From: Sphaerotilus montanus
Lineage (GTDB): Bacteria; Pseudomonadota; Gammaproteobacteria; Burkholderiales; Burkholderiaceae_C
Direction: 5' to 3'
NCBI RefSeq assembly: GCF_013410775.1
Contig: NZ_JACCFH010000001.1
Span: forward strand, 806,001-870,000
DNA: 64,000 bases
Part shown: positions 24,233 through 33,346 of the stretch, piece after piece
Position numbering within the stretch: position 1 is the first letter of the stretch
Layout: every line of letters begins with the position of its first letter
The notes under the pieces: generated by a model
The model's input: only the letters and a program-made list of their open reading frames with translations
Told to the model about the DNA's origin: nothing
The model's database searches: none
Made by a program: the position numbers and the translations under genes

Positions 24233-25308
24233 TGCAGGAATCTCCGCATCGCCAGCCCGCAAGCCGTGAGGTAGGACGGCGCCTCGCGGCGCAACTTGCT
24301 TTCCCGGACTGCAGAGCCGATTTTCATGCCTTCGAAGGGGTTGACCACCTGGGACGCGAAGCCGGTGAACTCGGTCACCCGCTCCTTGAGACCCGGCAGT
24401 GTGGCCGAGCCACCCGACAGCATCACGTAGTGGACCTTGTGATGCGGCGTGCTCGTGAAGAAATACTGGAGCGCACGGCCGATCTCCTGGGACAGGCTGT
24501 CGACAAACGGCACCAGCAGCGTCGATTCGTAGTCCTCCGGCAGATCGCCGGCGGTCTTGCGATTCTCGGCCTCCTCGAAGGACAGGCCGTACTGGCGCGC
24601 GATGAGCTGGGTGAGCTGCGCGCCACCGAAGGCCTGGTCCCGGTCATACAGGATGTCCTCGTCGCGCAGCACCTTCAGGCTCGTCGCGTCCGCACCGATC
24701 TCGAACAGCGCGACCAGCGCATCGCGCCCCTGGTTGGGCAGGTTGTCGATGACACGGCTCATCGCCAGGCGAGAAGCGTTCGATTCGATGTCGAGAATGA
24801 CCGGCTTGAGTCCGGCGGCTTCGGCCAGCCCCTGCCGGTCCTGCACCCGGTCCTTGCGCGACGCGGCGATCAGCACCTCGACATCGCCCACCTGGTCCGA
24901 GCTGGGTCCGACGACGCAGAAATCGAGGCTCACCTCGTCGAGCGAGAACGGGATGTACTGGTGGGCCTCGGCCTCGACCTGCATCTCGAGTTCTTCCTCG
25001 CGCAGGCCACCGGGCAGCACGATCTTCTTGGTGATCACCGCGGACTGCGGCATGGCCATGGCCACGCTCTTCGTGCGCGAGCCGCTCTTGACGACGACAC
25101 GCTTGACCGCGTCGGCCACCTCGTCGAATTTCTCGATCTGGCCTTCGGAAATCCAGCCCTTCTCGAACACCTCGCTGGCAAAGCGTTCGACGATGTACTC
25201 ACCCGATGCGCTCTGACTCAGTTCGACGAGCTTGACGCCGGAGGAGCTGATGTCCAGTCCGATCAGAGACGCATGCTTGCGGCCCAGAAGGATGTCAAGA
25301 AAGCTCAC
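24229..25308 (-). CDS. pilM: Type IV pilus actin-like assembly protein PilM
   Basis: A cytoplasmic actin-fold ATP-binding protein of 359 residues that anchors PilN. Seen are the phosphate-1 segment L-I-G-L-D-I-S-S-S-G-V-K-L-V-E-L near residue 16, the M-P-Q-S-A-V-I-T-K-K region, A-L-F-E-I-G-A-D-A-T-S-L near residue 205 and the adenosine segment L-S-G-G-S-A-T-L-P-G-L near 295. I favour the GTG at 25308, with TGGGGA seven bases upstream. A TTG at 25320 would add only four residues. It is the first gene of pilMNOPQ and diverges from mrcA across 260 bases. Confidence 0.95.
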   Translation of the reverse strand: MSFLDILLGRKHASLIGLDISSSGVKLVELSQSASGEYIVERFASEVFEKGWISEGQIEKFDEVADAVKRVVVKSGSRTKSVAMAMPQSAVITKKIVLPGGLREEELEMQVEAEAHQYIPFSLDEVSLDFCVVGPSSDQVGDVEVLIAASRKDRVQDRQGLAEAAGLKPVILDIESNASRLAMSRVIDNLPNQGRDALVALFEIGADATSLKVLRDEDILYDRDQAFGGAQLTQLIARQYGLSFEEAENRKTAGDLPEDYESTLLVPFVDSLSQEIGRALQYFFTSTPHHKVHYVMLSGGSATLPGLKERVTEFTGFASQVVNPFEGMKIGSAVRESKLRREAPSYLTACGLAMRRFLQ

Positions 25309-25534
25309 GCAGATCCCCAAAAGTCACGTCCGGGGACATGCCGGACTGTTAACAAACCACTTCAATGCTAGCAACAAAGGCATTGAGGCACAAAGATTTT
25401 CCCGGATTTTGCATTGTTGCCGTGTTGTACCCGGCAAGACGAACACCGGCCTCCATCCAAGCACAATACGACCGCCCGGACAAGGCGCGGTCCAGGGGCG
25501 TTACAAACGTATCTCGGCGTTTATGACCGGTTCC

Positions 25535-25540
25535 TATAAT
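25535..25540 (+). promoter_or_regulatory. Candidate -10 box for mrcA
   Basis: A perfect TATAAT sits 28 bases before the mrcA start in the pilM/mrcA divergent gap. No good -35 hexamer is visible 16-18 bases upstream. Confidence 0.35.
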
Positions 25541-25568
25541 CCCCCGGACGATTCAGGCCCATCCGTAC

Positions 25569-28016
25569 ATGAGCGACACCCATCGAACTCCTCCGACCGA
25601 CCGCCAGATCCCGTCGCCATCTCGCCTGCACCCTGCGCTGCGCACCATGGCCTGGCTGGTCGGGCTGCCGCTGGCGCTGCTGCTGACGTTCATGCTGCTG
25701 CTGGGTCTGGCACTGGCCGTGGCCTACCCCAATCTCCCCGAGATCAACGGCCTGGTGGACTACCGGCCCAAGCTGCCGATGCGCGTGGTCTCGGCCGACG
25801 GAGTCGTTCTGGGCGAGTACGGCGAAGAGCGCCGGAATTATCTCCCGATCAAGGCCATCCCGAAGGTCATGCAGGACGCCGTGCTCGCCATCGAGGACGC
25901 CCGCTTCTACCAGCACGGCGGCATCGACTACAAAGGCATCCTGCGCGCCGGTCTCGAGAACCTGCACGACGCGCGCAGCCAGGGCGCCTCGACCATCACC
26001 ATGCAGGTGGCGCGCAACTTCTACCTCTCCACCGAAAAGACGCTGACACGCAAGGTCTACGAGATCCTGCTCGCGCTGAAGATCGAGAGCCAGCTCGGCA
26101 AGGAGAAGATCCTCGAGGTCTACATGAACCAGATCTATCTGGGACAGCGCTCCTACGGCTTCGCGGCCGCCAGCGAAATCTATTTCGGCAAGCCGCTCAA
26201 GGACATCACGGTCGCCGAGGCCGCCATGCTCGCCGGCCTGCCCAAGGCACCGTCGGCCTACAACCCGATCGTCAACCGCAAGCGGGCCGAGCTGCGCCAG
26301 CGCCACATCATCGGCCGCATGCTGGAAAACGGGTTCATCACCGAAGCCGAGCACGACGCGGCGCTGGCCGAGACCCTGTCGTACCACACGCCGCGCAGTT
26401 CGGGCATCCACGCCGAATACGCGGCGGAGACCGCCCGCCAGATGATCTTCGCCCAGTACGGCGAGGCGGCCTACAGCCGCGGCCTGAACGTCGAGCTCTC
26501 GCTGCGCGCCAGCGAGCAGATGCACGCCTACCGCATGCTGCGGCGCGGCCTGCTCAACTTCGAGGCCCGCAAGTCCTACCGGGGACCGACCGCCTTCGTC
26601 GATCTGCCGCGCGACGAGAGCAAGCTCGACGCCCGCATCGCCGAGGCGCTGGAGGAACACCCGGACTTCGACGACCTGCGCGCGGCCGTCGTCACCGAGG
26701 CCAGTCCGAAGAAGGTCGGCGCGATGCTGCAGAACGGGGAAGCGATCACCGTGACCGGTGACGGCCTGCGCCAGGCGCGTGCATCGCTCGTGGCGGATGT
26801 GGCACCCAAGATGCAGATCCGCCGTGGTGCCGTGGTCCGGGTGATGAAGGGCGCCAAGGGGGACTGGAGCATCGTCAACCTGCCCGAGGTCGAAGGTGCG
26901 CTCGTCTCGCTGGACCCGCAGACCGGCGAGATCCGTGCCATGGTCGGCGGCTTCGACTACGCCAAGAGCAAGTTCAACCACGTCACGCAGGCCTGGCGCC
27001 AGCCGGGGTCGAGCTTCAAGCCCTTCATCTACTCGGCGGCGATGGAGAAGGGCTTCTCGCCCGCCACCGTGGTGAACGACGCACCGCTGTTCTTCGACGC
27101 GGGCGTCACGGGCAGCCAGCCCTGGGAGCCGAAGAACTACGACGGCCAGTTCGACGGCCCGATGTCGATCCGCCGCGGGCTGGCCAAGTCCAAGAACATG
27201 GTCTCGATCCGCCTGCTCAAGGCCATCGGGCCGGCCTATGCGCAGCAATGGATCACCCATTTCGGCTTCGAGGCCGAGAAGAACCCGCCCTACCTGACGA
27301 TGGCACTGGGCGCCGGTGCGGTCACGCCGATGTCGATGGCCGACGGGTATGCGGTGCTGGCCAACGGCGGCATCCGGGTCCATCCGGTGCTGATCACCCG
27401 CATCACCGATGCCCGCGGCCAGGTCATCACCCAGGCGCCCCCGCAAAGCGGCCAGGACGAGCGCATGCGCGCCATCCCGGCCCGCAACGCATTCATCACC
27501 AGCAGCCTGCTGCAGGAGGTCACGCGCACCGGTACCGCCGCCCGGGCACAGACCGTGCTCAAGCGCCCGGACATCTACGGCAAGACGGGCACCACCAACG
27601 ATTCGCAGGACGCCTGGTTCACCGGCTACAACAAGGGCCTCGTGGCGGTGGTCTGGATCGGCTATGACACGCCGCGCTCGCTGGGCGACAAGGAGACCGG
27701 CGGCGGGCTGGCCCTGCCGATCTGGATCGACTACATGGCACAGGCGCTGCGCAACGTGCCGGTGAGCGAATACACGGCGCCGGAGGGTGTCGTGTTCCTG
27801 GGCAACGACTGGTATTACACCGAGAACACCCAGGGTGGCGGCGTGCGCTCGCTGGGCCTGGAAGACACCGCCCCCCGGCCGGCGCAGACGGAAGAACGCA
27901 AGGGCATCCTCGACCTGTTCCGCGACACGGACGGCACCCCCAGCCCGTCCCCGGCACCGGGTGTGCCGACACCGTCACCCTCGCCCGGGCCGGCCCCCGC
28001 GGACGTTCCGCGCTGA
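25569..28016 (+). CDS. mrcA: Bifunctional penicillin-binding protein 1A
   Basis: A class A PBP of 815 residues that polymerises lipid II and crosslinks peptides in the periplasm. A short cytoplasmic head and one transmembrane helix (about 33-57) are followed by the GT51 glycosyltransferase domain with E-D-A-R-F-Y-Q-H-G-G-I-D near residue 107. An OB-like insert near 330-430 precedes the transpeptidase, which shows S-S-F-K (active serine near residue 480), S-K-N (near 540) and K-T-G-T-T-N-D (near 675). The C-terminus is a Pro/Ser-rich tail. Divergent transcription from pilM is the normal arrangement in beta- and gammaproteobacteria. Confidence 0.97.
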   Translation: MSDTHRTPPTDRQIPSPSRLHPALRTMAWLVGLPLALLLTFMLLLGLALAVAYPNLPEINGLVDYRPKLPMRVVSADGVVLGEYGEERRNYLPIKAIPKVMQDAVLAIEDARFYQHGGIDYKGILRAGLENLHDARSQGASTITMQVARNFYLSTEKTLTRKVYEILLALKIESQLGKEKILEVYMNQIYLGQRSYGFAAASEIYFGKPLKDITVAEAAMLAGLPKAPSAYNPIVNRKRAELRQRHIIGRMLENGFITEAEHDAALAETLSYHTPRSSGIHAEYAAETARQMIFAQYGEAAYSRGLNVELSLRASEQMHAYRMLRRGLLNFEARKSYRGPTAFVDLPRDESKLDARIAEALEEHPDFDDLRAAVVTEASPKKVGAMLQNGEAITVTGDGLRQARASLVADVAPKMQIRRGAVVRVMKGAKGDWSIVNLPEVEGALVSLDPQTGEIRAMVGGFDYAKSKFNHVTQAWRQPGSSFKPFIYSAAMEKGFSPATVVNDAPLFFDAGVTGSQPWEPKNYDGQFDGPMSIRRGLAKSKNMVSIRLLKAIGPAYAQQWITHFGFEAEKNPPYLTMALGAGAVTPMSMADGYAVLANGGIRVHPVLITRITDARGQVITQAPPQSGQDERMRAIPARNAFITSSLLQEVTRTGTAARAQTVLKRPDIYGKTGTTNDSQDAWFTGYNKGLVAVVWIGYDTPRSLGDKETGGGLALPIWIDYMAQALRNVPVSEYTAPEGVVFLGNDWYYTENTQGGGVRSLGLEDTAPRPAQTEERKGILDLFRDTDGTPSPSPAPGVPTPSPSPGPAPADVPR

Positions 28017-28036
28017 ACTGGTGGCGCGCGCCCGCC

Positions 28037-28408
28037 TCAGGCCGTGGTGACCGGCGGCGTGAAGGCCAGCGTGCAGCCACCCTGTGCACTGGCCTGGGCA
28101 GACAGCGCGGCGAAGAACTCGTCGCCGCCACGGCTGTCGCGCCAGGCGCCGTCGGTCCAGCGGTAATGGAAGCCACCGGCGCGGGCCGCCATCCACAGCT
28201 CCTGCAGCGGCGGCTGCGTGTTGAGGATGATCTTGCTGCCGCCCGGGAAGCTCAGCTCCAGCAGGCCACCGGTGCGGTGCGTGTCGATGTCGATCACGTC
28301 GTCTTCCAGCCAGCGGTCGATGGTGGTCTCGATGGCGGCCAGTGCGGCATGCGCGCGGCGGGTGTACTCGGCATCGGAGAGGCCGGTCGAAGCAGTGGTG
28401 TGGTCCAT
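28037..28408 (-). CDS. cyaY: Iron donor protein CyaY (bacterial frataxin)
   Basis: A 123-residue frataxin homologue that binds iron through an acidic ridge and modulates iron-sulfur cluster assembly. The N-terminal helix is rich in Asp/Glu (T-I-D-R-W-L-E-D-D-V-I-D-I-D). The beta sheet includes L-L-E-L-S-F-P-G-G-S-K-I-I-L-N-T-Q-P-P-L-Q-E-L-W and F-H-Y-R-W-T-D-G-A-W, the family signature. It is divergent from lptM with only 18 bases between starts, and convergent with mrcA. Confidence 0.95.
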   Translation of the reverse strand: MDHTTASTGLSDAEYTRRAHAALAAIETTIDRWLEDDVIDIDTHRTGGLLELSFPGGSKIILNTQPPLQELWMAARAGGFHYRWTDGAWRDSRGGDEFFAALSAQASAQGGCTLAFTPPVTTA

Positions 28409-28426
28409 GGTCGCTAGAATTCGTCG

Positions 28427-28605
28427 ATGTTCAAAGGCTTGCTGAAAACGAGTTTAGCGCTGCGGGCCTCCGCAGTCTGCGCCCTGCTGCTGTCGCTGTC
28501 GGCCTGCGGCCAGAAGGGCCCGCTGACGCTGCCACCCCAGGGCACCACGCCGTCCATCCTCCCCGTCCCTGCGGCTGCAGCCGCCTCCGCTTCCACACCC
28601 GCACG

Positions 28606-28609
<4 letters not shown>
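28427..28609 (+). CDS. lptM: LPS translocon maturation chaperone LptM (YifL family)
   Basis: A 60-residue lipoprotein with signal peptide and lipobox L-S-A-C, directly followed by G-Q-K-G-P-L-T-L-P, the invariant motif of this family. In E. coli, LptM assists oxidative maturation of the LptD-LptE outer-membrane LPS translocon. The rest is a Pro/Ala/Ser-rich tail. Its stop overlaps the lysA start (ATGA), and lptM-lysA is the usual order. Confidence 0.9.
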
Positions 28610-29892
<1,283 letters not shown>

Positions 29893-29971
29893 CCTTCTAC
29901 CGCCATCGGGTATCCTCGCCCCTTTCGCGCGACCCCTCCGCGCTGGCCCTGTGCCTCTGCCTGCGACTGCC

Positions 29972-30742
29972 ATGAAAGCCTTCAACGAAGAAACCGTCAC
30001 CTCGGTCCACCACTGGACCGACCGGTTGTTCAGCTTCACCACCACGCGCGACCCGGCCTTCCGGTTTTCGAGCGGCCACTTCGTGATGATCGGCCTGCCC
30101 GTCAACGGCAAGCCGCTGCTGCGTGCCTATTCCATCGCCAGCCCGAACTGGGAAGAGAGCCTGCATTTCTTCTCGATCAAGGTGCCGGACGGCCCGTTGA
30201 CCTCGCGCCTGCAGCACCTGCAGGTCGGCGACAAGATCATCGTCGGCCGCAAGCCCACCGGCACGCTGCTGCTCGACTACCTCAACCCCGGCAAGCGCCT
30301 GTACCTGCTGGGCACCGGCACCGGCCTGGCCCCGTGGCTGTCGATCATTCAGGACCCGGAGACCTACGAGCGCTTCGAGAAGGTCATCGTCGTCCACGGC
30401 TGCCGCCAGGTGAACGAGCTGGCCTACCAGGACCTGTTCAAGAGCCTGCCGAACCACGAGTTCCTGGGCGAACTGATCGGCGACAAGCTGGTCTACTGCC
30501 CGACCGTGACCCGCGAGCCCTTCGAGCGCCAGGGCCGCATCACCGACCTGATCGAGGACGGCCGGATGTGGAACGACTTCGGTCTGCCCGCGTTCAACCC
30601 CGCCGAGGACCGCGCCATGATCTGCGGCAGCCCCGCGATGCTGCGCGACCTGAAGAAGATGCTCGAAGAGCGCGGTTTCGCCGAAGGCAACACGACCACG
30701 CCGGGCGACTTCGTCATCGAGCGGGCCTTCGCCGAGCAGTGA
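29972..30742 (+). CDS. fpr: Ferredoxin--NADP+ reductase
   Basis: A 256-residue FAD protein exchanging electrons between NADPH and ferredoxin or flavodoxin. The FAD motif L-R-A-Y-S-I-A-S-P is near residue 50, and the NADP site L-G-T-G-T-G-L-A-P-W near 110. The C-terminus follows the Azotobacter/Pseudomonas Fpr pattern (F-V-I-E-R-A-F-A). The ATG at 29972 gives the family N-terminus M-K-A-F-N-E-E-T-V, and no strong Shine-Dalgarno precedes it. The gene is monocistronic and ends in a clear terminator. Confidence 0.95.
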   Translation: MKAFNEETVTSVHHWTDRLFSFTTTRDPAFRFSSGHFVMIGLPVNGKPLLRAYSIASPNWEESLHFFSIKVPDGPLTSRLQHLQVGDKIIVGRKPTGTLLLDYLNPGKRLYLLGTGTGLAPWLSIIQDPETYERFEKVIVVHGCRQVNELAYQDLFKSLPNHEFLGELIGDKLVYCPTVTREPFERQGRITDLIEDGRMWNDFGLPAFNPAEDRAMICGSPAMLRDLKKMLEERGFAEGNTTTPGDFVIERAFAEQ

Positions 30743-30755
30743 CCCTGCACGCATG

Positions 30756-30785
30756 AAAAAGCGCGACCGAGGTCGCGCTTTTTTT
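30756..30785 (+). terminator. Rho-independent terminator after fpr
   Basis: An A-run leads into the stem GCGCGACC / GGTCGCGC and a run of seven T residues, 14 bases after the fpr stop. Confidence 0.9.
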
Positions 30786-30819
30786 GTGCCTGACTCTCGC
30801 CAGCCCATTCCACAGGCGC

Positions 30820-30828
30820 TGTGGATAA
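30820..30828 (-). promoter_or_regulatory. Perfect DnaA-box 9-mer
   Basis: TGTGGATAA is the exact complement of the consensus DnaA box TTATCCACA. It stands alone in the fpr/cytochrome c gap, with no second box seen nearby, so it is not an origin. It may be a titration or regulatory site, or chance. Confidence 0.35.
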
Positions 30829-30858
30829 CCCTGGGGATGAGCTGAGAATTCAGCGCTC

Positions 30859-30883
30859 AAGTCCTTGATTCACAAGGACTTTT
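30859..30883 (+). terminator. Second hairpin with T-tract in the fpr/cytochrome c gap
   Basis: Perfect 9-base arms AAGTCCTTG and CAAGGACTT with loop ATTCA are followed by a short T-run. This may be a back-up terminator for rightward transcription, or a structure at the 3' end of the leftward cytochrome c transcript. Confidence 0.45.
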
Positions 30884-30927
30884 CCTAGATTGCCTCATAT
30901 TTCAGCAATGTGACAGCCCCGCCGCCA

Positions 30928-31233
30928 TCATTTGACGGCAGCCAGCATGAAATCGAGTGCCGCGCCGACGTCCTCGTCGCTCAGCTTGGGGTTGCCACCC
31001 TTGGCCGGCATGGCGCCCTTGCCCTTCAGGACGGACGTCAGCAGTGCCTCGCGGCCGGTCTTCACACGCGGACCCCAGGCATCCTTGTCGCCAAACTTGG
31101 GCGCGTTGGCGAGGCCTGGCACATGGCACATGGCGCAGGCCTGGTTGTAGACGTCCTTGCCTTCTGCAGCCTGGGACAGGCCGGTGGACAGGGTCAGGGT
31201 GGCAGCGGCCAGAACGGGCAGCAAGGCTTTCAT
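30928..31233 (-). CDS. Class I c-type cytochrome (cytochrome c5-like)
   Basis: A 101-residue periplasmic cytochrome with a cleavable signal peptide (M-K-A-L-L-P-V-L-A-A-A-T-L-T-L-S, cleavage after about residue 22). The single haem motif is C-A-M-C-H near residue 35, and the axial methionine is in G-K-G-A-M-P-A-K-G-G near residue 75. It acts as a small soluble electron carrier, perhaps between the bc1 complex and a terminal oxidase. The ATG at 31233 is preceded by GAGGAGA and gives the signal peptide. A longer upstream frame was rejected. No redox partner gene is adjacent. Confidence 0.93.
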   Translation of the reverse strand: MKALLPVLAAATLTLSTGLSQAAEGKDVYNQACAMCHVPGLANAPKFGDKDAWGPRVKTGREALLTSVLKGKGAMPAKGGNPKLSDEDVGAALDFMLAAVK

Positions 31234-31466
31234 GGAGTCTCCTCGGGGCGTTGAACAGGAATGGGGGCACGGGCCGGTACACACGCGCACCGCCGCGGCG
31301 GTGCTCCTGTGCAAACTGCGTGCCCTGCCCTCAACGTGCGTCCTGCACGCCAGGCGGACCGGTGTTTACCCGGGGCAATGCCTGCCGCAATGGCACAGGC
31401 GGCACACCCGGTGCATGCGGTTGCGCAACGCCGGGACACTCCCGCTGACCGATGGAACGGCGCTGC
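31234..31466. other. Intergenic stretch with 18-bp palindrome
   Basis: I see no gene in these 233 bases between the cytochrome c start and the amidohydrolase stop. The one notable element is a perfect GC palindrome of 18 bases at 31287-31304, about 54 bases upstream of the cytochrome start. It could be an operator or only a GC-rich dyad. Confidence 0.5.
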
Positions 31467-32330
31467 TCAGACAAAGCCGAGCAGGCGCTTGGCGTTTTCC
31501 TTGAGGATCAGCGGCTTGACCTTGTCCTTGAAACCGGCCTCGTCGAAGTCCTTCATCCAGCGCTCCGGCGTGATCAGCGGGTAGTCCGAGCCGAACAGCA
31601 TCCGGTCCTTCAGCAGCGTGTTGGCGTACTGGACCAGCTGCGCCGGGAAGTACTTCGGGCTCCAGCCGGACAGGTCGATCCAGACATTGGGCTTGTGCAG
31701 CGCCAGCGACAGCGCCTCGTCCTGCCACGGCCAGCTCGGGTGGGCGATGACGATCTGGATGTCGGGGAAATCGATCGCCACATCCTCCAGCAGCATCGGG
31801 TTCGAGTTCTGCAGGCGCAGTCCGCCGCCGCAGCGCATGCCCGAGCCGATGCCCGAGTGCCCGCTGTGGAAGATCGCCGGCAGCTTGTATTCGGCGATGA
31901 CCTCGTACAGCGGCCACGCCATGCGGTCATACGGCAGGAAGCCCTGCACCGTCGGGTGGAACTTGAAGCCCTTGACGCCGTGCTCCTCGATCAGCCGGCG
32001 CGCTTCGCGGGCGCCCATCTTGCCCTTGTGGGGGTCGATCGAGGCGAAGGCGACCATCATGTCGCTGTTCTCGCGCGCGGCGTCGCAGATCTCCTCGTTC
32101 GGGATGCGGCGGCGGCCGAGCTGCGCCTCGCTGTCCACCGTGAACATCACCAGGCCGATCTTCTTCTCGCGGTAGTAGGCCACCGTCTCGGCAATCGTCG
32201 GGCGCAAGCTGGAGCCGAAGTACTTGTCGGCCGCGCGGTCGTACTCCTCGCCGTAGTTGTCGAAGGGATTGCGGCACGACACCTCGGCGTGGGTGTGGAT
32301 GTCGATGGCGATCAGGTCGTTGGTGTTCAT
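31467..32330 (-). CDS. Metal-dependent amidohydrolase, candidate beta-ketoacyl-CoA hydrolase
   Basis: A 287-residue amidohydrolase-superfamily (ACMSD-like TIM barrel) protein. Metal ligands are visible as I-D-I-H-T-H-A-E (residues 8-15), H-S-G-H-S-G near 150, I-A-H-P-S-W near 195 and the catalytic aspartate in F-G-S-D-Y-P-L near 245. Members of this group beside hydroxycinnamate CoA-ligase genes (the CouO type of Rhodococcus jostii) are proposed to hydrolyse 4-hydroxyphenyl-beta-ketoacyl-CoA. The neighbours here support that reading: divergent crotonase, feruloyl-CoA-type ligase and SDR. The ATG at 32330 was chosen over an upstream ATG at 32369. A decarboxylase role remains possible. Confidence 0.75.
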   Translation of the reverse strand: MNTNDLIAIDIHTHAEVSCRNPFDNYGEEYDRAADKYFGSSLRPTIAETVAYYREKKIGLVMFTVDSEAQLGRRRIPNEEICDAARENSDMMVAFASIDPHKGKMGAREARRLIEEHGVKGFKFHPTVQGFLPYDRMAWPLYEVIAEYKLPAIFHSGHSGIGSGMRCGGGLRLQNSNPMLLEDVAIDFPDIQIVIAHPSWPWQDEALSLALHKPNVWIDLSGWSPKYFPAQLVQYANTLLKDRMLFGSDYPLITPERWMKDFDEAGFKDKVKPLILKENAKRLLGFV

Positions 32331-32351
32331 GGAGCGTACCGGGGTGATTTG

Positions 32352-32372
32352 CTTAAATTTTGTAATCAATCG
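32352..32372 (+). promoter_or_regulatory. AT-rich operator-like repeat, copy 1
   Basis: CTTAAATTTTGTAATCAATCG lies 22 bases from the amidohydrolase start. It agrees with copy 2 at about 15 of the first 18 positions and contains TTG-TAAT-CAA. AT-rich islands of this kind are rare in this GC-rich sequence. Confidence 0.45.
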
Positions 32373-32471
32373 AGGAACACAAGATCAGGGTATACCCGCA
32401 AAACAGGAATGATTTAAACCGTGATGCAGTGCAGCAAAGGGTAATCACGGAGCACTCGGGACGCACAACTA

Positions 32472-32493
32472 CTTATATTTGTTAATCAAATTT
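32472..32493 (+). promoter_or_regulatory. AT-rich operator-like repeat, copy 2
   Basis: This copy contains the palindrome ATTTG-TTAAT-CAAAT, 26 bases before the crotonase start, in the same orientation as copy 1. A MarR-type regulator encoded at 42819 is the obvious candidate binder, by inference. Confidence 0.45.
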
Positions 32494-32518
32494 CCCCGCT
32501 TCTGCCGCTCCTCACGCC

Positions 32519-33346
32519 ATGACTTCACCCGCCCCCGACTCCTCGTTCGTCCCGGCCACGGGCCTGCTGGCCGGGCTCGACCTGCTGCAGATCTCGCAAT
32601 CCGGCCCGGTCACGCAGGTCCGCCTGAACCGCCCGGCCAAGCGCAACGCCATCAACGACACGCTGGTGGCGCAACTCCACACCGCCTTCGTCAACCTGCC
32701 GGCCGACACCCGCGCCGTCGTGGTCAGCGGTGCGGGCGACCATTTCTGCGCCGGGCTGGACCTGTCGGAGCTGGTGGAGCGCGACATCCACGGCGCCATC
32801 CTGCACTCGCGCGGCTGGCACGCAGCGTTTGACGCGGTGCAGTTTGGCAAGGTACCGGTGATCGCGGTGCTGCACGGCGCGGTGGTCGGCGGCGGGCTGG
32901 AGCTGGCCGCGTCGTGCCAGATCCGTGTCGCCGAGGATTCGGCCTACTTCGGCCTGCCCGAAGGCCAGCGCGGCATCTTCGTCGGCGGCGGCGGCTCGGT
33001 GCGCATCCCGCGCCTGATGGGCACCGCGCGCATGACCGACATGATGCTCACCGGCCGCGTCTTCGACGCTGACCAAGGCGAGCGCTACGGCGTCGTCAAC
33101 TACCGCACCGCCGATGGCGAGGGGCTGGCCAAGGGCATCGCGCTGGCCCGCAAGATCGCGGGCAATGCCCCGATGACCGCCTTCGCCGTGATGCACGCGC
33201 TGCCGCGCATCGTCGAGATGGGCCCGGCGGAAGGCCTGTTCACCGAATCGCTGATGGCCGCGGCCGCCAGCAACACGCCCGAAGCCCAGGACCGGCTGCG
33301 CGCCTTCCTCGAAGGGCGGGCGGGCAAGGTGGTCAAGCAGTCATGA
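32519..33346 (+). CDS. Crotonase / enoyl-CoA hydratase family protein
   Basis: A 275-residue crotonase-fold protein. The oxyanion-hole segments are H-F-C-A-G-L-D-L near residue 80 and G-A-V-V-G-G-G-L-E-L-A near 125, followed by the glutamate-bearing G-L-P-E-G-Q-R-G-I-F region near 150. In this context it most likely hydrates an aryl-acryloyl-CoA such as feruloyl- or coumaroyl-CoA. A hydratase-lyase giving vanillin directly is an alternative, but an SDR and amidohydrolase nearby argue for stepwise chemistry. Its stop overlaps the ligase start (ATGA). It opens the rightward operon and is divergent from the amidohydrolase. Confidence 0.85.
   Translation: MTSPAPDSSFVPATGLLAGLDLLQISQSGPVTQVRLNRPAKRNAINDTLVAQLHTAFVNLPADTRAVVVSGAGDHFCAGLDLSELVERDIHGAILHSRGWHAAFDAVQFGKVPVIAVLHGAVVGGGLELAASCQIRVAEDSAYFGLPEGQRGIFVGGGGSVRIPRLMGTARMTDMMLTGRVFDADQGERYGVVNYRTADGEGLAKGIALARKIAGNAPMTAFAVMHALPRIVEMGPAEGLFTESLMAAAASNTPEAQDRLRAFLEGRAGKVVKQS

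Noticed and set aside
31287-31304. 18-bp GC palindrome as a strong operator call
   Set aside because: It is perfect, but made only of GC-rich CCGCCG-type sequence that arises often at this base composition. Noted only within the intergenic entry.
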